Assembly (NCBI GenBank): GCA_015061945.1
Contig: SUVP01000009.1
Coordinates: forward strand, 1-64,000
From: Opitutales bacterium
GTDB taxonomy: Bacteria; Verrucomicrobiota; Verrucomicrobiia; Opitutales; Intestinicryptomonadaceae
DNA: 64,000 nucleotides
Direction of reading: 5' to 3'
How positions within the stretch are numbered: the stretch's first letter is position 1; every line of letters starts with the position of its first letter. This document shows positions 58,617 through 64,000 of the stretch, one piece after another. Made by a program: the position numbers and the translations under genes. The notes under the pieces are model-generated. The model was not told where the DNA came from. It did no database searches and worked only from the letters and a program-made list of their open reading frames with translations.

Positions 58617-58626
58617 CTATTTCACA

Positions 58627-59310
58627 ATGCGACACATTCCAAAACCGACTCCGCAAGATGAGCCAGAATCGTTTTCAAGGTGGAAACGTGGGCATCCGCA
58701 TGCGAAGTATTCGAGTTTTCACAATGTTCGTGCAAAGACTGCACTTAAACAAGCATTGATGAAACGTCAAAAATATATCTGCTGTTATTGCGAGTGTCGC
58801 ATATCGGCTGAAACTTCGCACATCGAACATATCGAACCACAACATGGTGGACTCTCGCAAAAGACGCTCGAGTTCTCAAATATGGCGATATCGTGCATAA
58901 AAGATCCGAAGAAATACGAACAGCAAGATGATAAATCGGGTATAGGAGTTTTGCGAGATGGTTGGCTCCATTGTGGACACGCACGTGGGACTCTCCCAGT
59001 CGCCTCGCCTTACGACCCAATCTGCAAGCGACTTTTCCTATACTCGTTCAGCGGAGAGATAAAAGTTAACCCCAAATTAACCGATAAAAAAGAGATAAAA
59101 CTCGCAAAAGAAACAATCGCAAACTTGCGTCTAAATGTCCCCCCGCTTGTAAATTTGCGACGTTTAGCAATGTTTGAAACTGTAAAACTAATCGAAAAAG
59201 GCGTGCCTGCAAACGTTATTTTAAAAGAGATAAACGGACGCTTACCACCTTTTATTTCATCGGCAGAAACGGCAACTTTCGCAATGTCGAAAAGAAAAAA
59301 TCAAAAATAG
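58627..59310 (+). CDS. HNH endonuclease-like protein, TIGR02646/PtuB-like
   Basis: YICCYCECRISAETSHIEHIEPQHGGLSQKTLEFSNMAISC; WLHCGHARGTLPVASPYDP; starts 10 bp after the ATPase stop. Confidence 0.8.
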   Translation: MRHIPKPTPQDEPESFSRWKRGHPHAKYSSFHNVRAKTALKQALMKRQKYICCYCECRISAETSHIEHIEPQHGGLSQKTLEFSNMAISCIKDPKKYEQQDDKSGIGVLRDGWLHCGHARGTLPVASPYDPICKRLFLYSFSGEIKVNPKLTDKKEIKLAKETIANLRLNVPPLVNLRRLAMFETVKLIEKGVPANVILKEINGRLPPFISSAETATFAMSKRKNQK

Positions 59311-59323
59311 ATTTATCGCAATT

Positions 59324-60964
59324 ATGAAAAAAATCATCTACATATTTTTAATTCACTTAATGCTTTTGTCGCCACTTGCATATTCTCAAGTTGCAAAAGA
59401 ATATATGGTCAAAGGTGAAGATGAGTTAAAATTTTATACAGCGACAATTCTTCCCGACGAAAACAAAAAATATCCTGTAATCGTTTATCGCACGCCTTAT
59501 GCAAAGAAAAACGAAACATTAGAACGTATCAAAGGTTGGTATAAACGTCTTACAGATGGTGGTTATGCAGTTGTGTACCAACACACTCGTGGTTCGGGGA
59601 AGAGCGAAGGCGAAAGATACCCTTATGACGATGAACACAAAGACGGATTGGCTCTCTTGGATTGGATTAGAAAGCAACCATTTTATAACGGCGAAATTTA
59701 TCTTGATGGTGGTAGCTATTGTTCGAGTGTTCACCTCGCTTATTTGGACACAAACCAACCCGATGTAAAAGGTGCAATCTTGCGTGTTATGGACGTAGAA
59801 CGATACAACGTTTTGTACCACAAGGGATTCTTCAAAATGGCATTGCACGGCTCTTGGTATTTGACAGAATATCGCAAAAAAGCTCCTATCAAAAGAGATT
59901 TAAAAATAAATAGATTCAATGTTTTTCCACTAACTGATTTATCAAAAAAAGTTTTTGGTTTCCCAGTCAAAGAATACGACACGCCCTTGCTATACCCCGA
60001 AAAAACCGCACCATATTGGAATACAAAAGCAGGGGGGTCTGAATATCGCAACGCTGTTGTGAAAGCAAAAATCCCACTTCTTATAATCTCGTCGTTCTAC
60101 GATATTTTCACTGGTGGTATTTTCGATATGTGGAAATCTGTTCCAGAGTGGAATAGAAAAAATTGTGCGTTTATCGTCACCCCATATCAACATAATGTCA
60201 ACAAAGGTATTGTTAATTTCCCCAACGGAAAATTAACCGAAGCCGACAAAAACATAACGGTAAATTGGTTTAACCATATCAGAAAAAATGAGAAGTTGAA
60301 TTTTGCAGAACTCGGAAAAGTAAAGTGGTATTGCCTTTGGGAAAACAAATGGCACACAGCAGAACATCTACAAAACGCTCCAAATTCAAAAAAGTTTTAC
60401 TTAAATAAAAACAGGACCCTCGGAGAAGCTCCTGACAAACAATCTGAAATTACTTATGTTTACGATCCCCAAAACCCAGCACGATTCAATGGTGCAATAA
60501 CTTTTGGATTCGGTGGAATGCAGTTGCAAGATAAACCAAATTCCCGCCCAGATATTATCTCATTTATTTCGCCTGCGTTTGAAAAAGATACCATTGTGGA
60601 AGGGAAGATGAAAGTTTCGCTTTCGGTAAAAACAGATTGTCAGGACACTTGTTTTTATGTTCGTGTAAACATCGAAAAAAAAGACGGCAAGACATATTCT
60701 TTGCGAGACGATATAACATCTGTTTTGCATGAGCAAAAAGATTATCAACCCAACACAAAAACTCGGATAAATTTCGAGTGTGTTGAACACTCTTTTATGT
60801 TTGAAAAAGGCGATAAATTACGTGTCGATGTATCGTCATCTTGCATACCAAGTTTCAGCGTGCATACAAATTTTAAAGGCAATCAAAACACGTTGAGCAA
60901 AACAAGAAAAGCAAACAACACAATATTCACAGGCGAATCGTATATCGAGATTTTTACAAAATAA
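59324..60964 (+). CDS. CocE/NonD-family (X-Pro dipeptidyl-peptidase S15-like) hydrolase, secreted
   Basis: YPVIVYRTPYAKKN; GYAVVYQHTRGSGKSEGERYPYDDEHKDG; IYLDGGSYCSSVH; C-terminal jelly-roll-like region. Confidence 0.88.
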   Translation: MKKIIYIFLIHLMLLSPLAYSQVAKEYMVKGEDELKFYTATILPDENKKYPVIVYRTPYAKKNETLERIKGWYKRLTDGGYAVVYQHTRGSGKSEGERYPYDDEHKDGLALLDWIRKQPFYNGEIYLDGGSYCSSVHLAYLDTNQPDVKGAILRVMDVERYNVLYHKGFFKMALHGSWYLTEYRKKAPIKRDLKINRFNVFPLTDLSKKVFGFPVKEYDTPLLYPEKTAPYWNTKAGGSEYRNAVVKAKIPLLIISSFYDIFTGGIFDMWKSVPEWNRKNCAFIVTPYQHNVNKGIVNFPNGKLTEADKNITVNWFNHIRKNEKLNFAELGKVKWYCLWENKWHTAEHLQNAPNSKKFYLNKNRTLGEAPDKQSEITYVYDPQNPARFNGAITFGFGGMQLQDKPNSRPDIISFISPAFEKDTIVEGKMKVSLSVKTDCQDTCFYVRVNIEKKDGKTYSLRDDITSVLHEQKDYQPNTKTRINFECVEHSFMFEKGDKLRVDVSSSCIPSFSVHTNFKGNQNTLSKTRKANNTIFTGESYIEIFTK

Positions 60965-60968
60965 ATTT

Positions 60969-61511
60969 ATGACAAAACAAGAACTCATTTCTACATTAAA
61001 TTTGAAACCACTTGAAATTGAAGGTGGATTATTTTCTGAAGTCTACCGTGCAAAATTAAAGCTCAATTCTGCCGACTTTCCACCTGCGTTTAAATCGGAA
61101 ACTTACAATGCGTCGACCTCGATTTATTTTATGTTGGGAGCCGATGACATATCAAAAATGCACTCTGTTGCATCTGACGAAACGTGGCACTTTTACTGTG
61201 CGAGCGAAAGTGGGGTCTATATTTCGTTGCTCATAATTTCTCCAAATGGCGAAGGAAAAATAATTCGCTTGGGAGCTGATATTCTCGCAGGGCAACGTCC
61301 GCAATTCACAGTTCCAGCTGGTTATATGATGGGTGCGTACATTGCACGAGACGGCGTAGATTCAGATTATCTAAAACGCAACGATGCGTGGGTTTTGATG
61401 GGAGCGACTGTCGCACCATCGTTTGAGTATGTCGATTTTGTGCGTGGCGATGCACTTGAAATCGCAAAAAAATGCCCTGCCTTTGCGAGCGAAATTTTAA
61501 AGATAGGATAA
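60969..61511 (+). CDS. Cupin (DUF985/cupin_5) protein
   Basis: [51 protein letters not shown]. Confidence 0.88.
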   Translation: MTKQELISTLNLKPLEIEGGLFSEVYRAKLKLNSADFPPAFKSETYNASTSIYFMLGADDISKMHSVASDETWHFYCASESGVYISLLIISPNGEGKIIRLGADILAGQRPQFTVPAGYMMGAYIARDGVDSDYLKRNDAWVLMGATVAPSFEYVDFVRGDALEIAKKCPAFASEILKIG

Positions 61512-61513
61512 AT

Positions 61514-62356
61514 ATGCCAGACGATAATTTTTACATAGGTTGCCATTTGTCGTTTGCCGATGGATACAAAGCAATGGCAGATGATGCGTTGTCTATCAGT
61601 GCAAACACATTCCAATATTTCAGCCGTAATCCTCGTGGTGGAAAAGCAAAAGACTTCGATAGCAACGACGCACAAAAACTTATCGACATCGCAACGCAAC
61701 AAAATTTTGCACCATTTTTAGTACATGCCCCATACACATATAATCTGTGTTCCAAAGATGAATCTGTGCGAGAATTTGCGACAAGATGTATGCTCGAGGA
61801 TTTACAAAAACAACAAAATATTCCAAATAGCTTGTACAACTTTCACCCAGGCTCGCACGTCGGGCAAGGTGTAGAAATGGGAATATCGCTGATTGTAGAA
61901 GCACTCGATTCTGTTATGAGTGAAGATTTTTCTACGACTATTTTGCTCGAAGCAATGGCAGGCAAAGGTAGCGAAGTTGGCGGTACATTTGAAGAACTCG
62001 CAGAGATTATCAAGCGTGCAAAACTGGGAAATCTCTTGGGAGTGTGTCTCGACACTTGCCACGTTTACTCGGCTGGATACGATATTGTCAACGATATCGA
62101 TGGCGTCCTCGAAAAATTCGATTCAATCGTCGGGCTTTCTCGTTTAAAAGCAATTCACCTAAATGATAGTATGACCGAGTTCGCATCGCACAAAGATAGA
62201 CACGCAAAAATTGGCGAGGGGTCGATTGGTTTAGATGCAATCGCACGCATAATCAATCATCCCAAACTTCGCAACTTGCCGTTTTATCTCGAAACGCCAA
62301 ATGAACTCGACGGCTATGCGAAAGAAATAGAACTCTTGAAATCGTTGAGGTCATAA
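61514..62356 (+). CDS. nfo: Deoxyribonuclease IV/AP endonuclease
   Basis: [69 protein letters not shown]; start revised to 61514. Confidence 0.93.
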   Translation: MPDDNFYIGCHLSFADGYKAMADDALSISANTFQYFSRNPRGGKAKDFDSNDAQKLIDIATQQNFAPFLVHAPYTYNLCSKDESVREFATRCMLEDLQKQQNIPNSLYNFHPGSHVGQGVEMGISLIVEALDSVMSEDFSTTILLEAMAGKGSEVGGTFEELAEIIKRAKLGNLLGVCLDTCHVYSAGYDIVNDIDGVLEKFDSIVGLSRLKAIHLNDSMTEFASHKDRHAKIGEGSIGLDAIARIINHPKLRNLPFYLETPNELDGYAKEIELLKSLRS

Positions 62357-62359
62357 CAA

Positions 62360-63076
62360 GTGCGACGTCGCCAAAAAAGAAATTTTCGCAATGATTTTGC
62401 AAAAGTAAAAAAAGTTATTCGCTGGATTTTAAAGCGAAAATTTTTGACTTTTTGTATCTGCGTATTTGTCGCATTTTCGTTTGTCGGTAAATGTTCAAAA
62501 AGCGATTATCATTATCGAACTGCCGAAGAAATGGCGTACCTAAAAATACTAAAGGCTCTCTATTCGGGACAGGGTCGAAAAGTCGATATAAATTCTGCGA
62601 AGCACGCAATAGCCCAAGCGTGCGAATTTCTCGCAAGCGTTGAAGAAAATTCACAATGGGATTCTCCCGACGCACGCAATTTACTTTTGGCAACAGCTAT
62701 TGCCGAAACTGGTATGCGAGCACGATTCCAAGACAAAGGTGGCGATGCTATCGGTTTGTTCCAAATTGAATATGGAACGTATCGGGACTTGTGGCGACGG
62801 GCAATCCCTGTGCGACATCCTAAACTATACAACGCTATGCGTACTCGTTTTGGCGACAAAAAAAACAATGCAATTATGTTTGAAGACCTGCAAAAGAACG
62901 ATGTTCTTTCTGCCTTATTTGCAAGAGTAAAATATTTTGAAAGCGGTGAACCTATACCGAGTGCGTCGGATATAGACGCCCAAGCAGAATATTACAAACG
63001 CATTTACAACACTGCTAAAGGAAAAGCAAATGTCGAAAAATTCAAAAAAATGAAATCAGAATTTTTGAAAGAATAG
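62360..63076 (+). CDS. Single-TM protein with possible lysozyme/transglycosylase-like domain (GTG start)
   Basis: N-terminal TM FLTFCICVFVAFSFV; AIAETGMRARFQDKGGDAIGLFQIEYGTYRDLW resembles an E...GLFQI catalytic patch. Confidence 0.55.
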   Translation: MRRRQKRNFRNDFAKVKKVIRWILKRKFLTFCICVFVAFSFVGKCSKSDYHYRTAEEMAYLKILKALYSGQGRKVDINSAKHAIAQACEFLASVEENSQWDSPDARNLLLATAIAETGMRARFQDKGGDAIGLFQIEYGTYRDLWRRAIPVRHPKLYNAMRTRFGDKKNNAIMFEDLQKNDVLSALFARVKYFESGEPIPSASDIDAQAEYYKRIYNTAKGKANVEKFKKMKSEFLKE

Positions 63077-63232
63077 AAATGGACTCTATTTTTTTATTTT
63101 CGACATAAAAAATTGTATATGAAGTTTACAAAATTTGCACTATTTTGACTTTTTCAAAAAAAAGCATAATTTTTTTCTTTTCCAAAACATATCAATTATT
63201 AAATTTTTGAGGAAGAAAACGGATATGCGTAA

Positions 63233-64000
63233 ATGAGTAAACTCGTTACAGAATTTTCGCCCGATTCACACTTACAGGGCAATAGATATTTTAGGGTTGT
63301 GCACGGCAAAACAAATAAGTCGCACGCAGTCGGGTTGCATAAACACGACTTTATCGAAATCATCTGGATTAAGAGCGGTTGCGGAATGTTAATCGCGGGT
63401 GGAAAATCGCGTAAATTTTCAAAAAACTTCTTGTACATTTCAAAGCCTAACGAAGTACATGCACTTGAGCCAGATAAATCCACGCAAATGCAATTTACAT
63501 ATGTCGCACTCGCAAGGGGCGTTATGGAAAAATTCATCGAAGAAGTTTTGTGCGAAGAAGACGAACTTAACAAAAAACAATTTGCGGGAATATCGCTAAA
63601 ACTCTCGCCTTTCGAGACGTCGTTTCTCGACCGAGCTGCGACAGAACTTGCAGGGCAGAACGATTCTCTCATTGCTATTTTGCGATTCCTTACAAACTTG
63701 TACTGGCAATTAAAAGGTACGTTCTCGTCGGCTCTGCCTGAAATGCCTGACTGGCTTTCGGATGCCTGCCAAAGAATACGCAATCCAGAAAATCTCGCAA
63801 TAGGTTTGACTAAATTTAGAGAAATTTGCGACAAAGATATGTCGTATATAAATCGAGCGATGCGTCGTTATTTAAATTCTACCCCGACAGAATTTATAAA
63901 CACTGCTCGCCTAAAATATGCAGCTTGGCTACTTGAAACATCATCGTACCCGACAAGCGAAATATCGGATATGTGTGGTTTTTCAGATTTGCCTTATTTT
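63233..64000 (+). CDS. AraC-family regulator (cupin + HTH), truncated by window end; not in the ORF track
   Basis: Read by eye as 256 codons: MSKLVTEFSPDSHLQGNRYFRVVHGKTNKSHAVGLHKHDFIEIIWIKSG...INRAMRRYLNSTPTEFINTARLKYAAWLLETSSYPTSEISDMCGFSDLPYF. Confidence 0.88.
   Translation, partial: MSKLVTEFSPDSHLQGNRYFRVVHGKTNKSHAVGLHKHDFIEIIWIKSGCGMLIAGGKSRKFSKNFLYISKPNEVHALEPDKSTQMQFTYVALARGVMEKFIEEVLCEEDELNKKQFAGISLKLSPFETSFLDRAATELAGQNDSLIAILRFLTNLYWQLKGTFSSALPEMPDWLSDACQRIRNPENLAIGLTKFREICDKDMSYINRAMRRYLNSTPTEFINTARLKYAAWLLETSSYPTSEISDMCGFSDLPYF

Noticed and set aside
57258-59310. Retron with PtuAB effector
   Set aside because: No reverse transcriptase and no space for msr/msd: only ~97 bp upstream, and a CocE-like hydrolase immediately downstream.
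63199-63834. 211-aa minus-strand ORF
   Set aside because: Antisense to the AraC-family regulator that reads through to the window end on the plus strand.

Overview
This is a 64-kb AT-rich bacterial chromosomal segment. Two PEP-CTERM proteins ending in -YRRRR/-YRRRK, together with many glycan-degrading and uronate-catabolic genes, suggest the Verrucomicrobia/Lentisphaerae (PVC) group; this is inference. Housekeeping anchors are tsf, rpsB, fabV, an ispA-type prenyltransferase, recA, dnaN, hisI-like, nfo, tRNA-Arg(TCT) and tRNA-Gln(CTG). Most of the rest is carbohydrate catabolism: GH29 fucosidase, GH2 beta-galactosidase, further putative GHs, a beta-helix protein, a CE7 esterase, uxuA, an SDR, an Nramp-fold transporter and two Gfo/Idh/MocA dehydrogenases on one strand, and uxaB-uxaA on the other. 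There is also an LpoB/CsgG/COG3014-like envelope lipoprotein operon and a PerR-rubrerythrin-ZIP-ferritin cluster. Main items for a second look: (1) a repeated ~600-bp modular hairpin-array element with 55-bp terminal inverted repeats, complete at 32763..33363 and partial in opposite orientation at 1..417, with stem-preserving differences between copies; (2) a standalone PtuA/PtuB-like (Septu-type) ATPase + HNH pair at 57354..59310; (3) an Nramp-fold transporter in the uronate operon that lacks the canonical metal-binding motifs; (4) a tandem ~168-bp repeat made from the tRNA-Gln 3' end, a terminator and hairpins. All calls are by eye; no database search was run.
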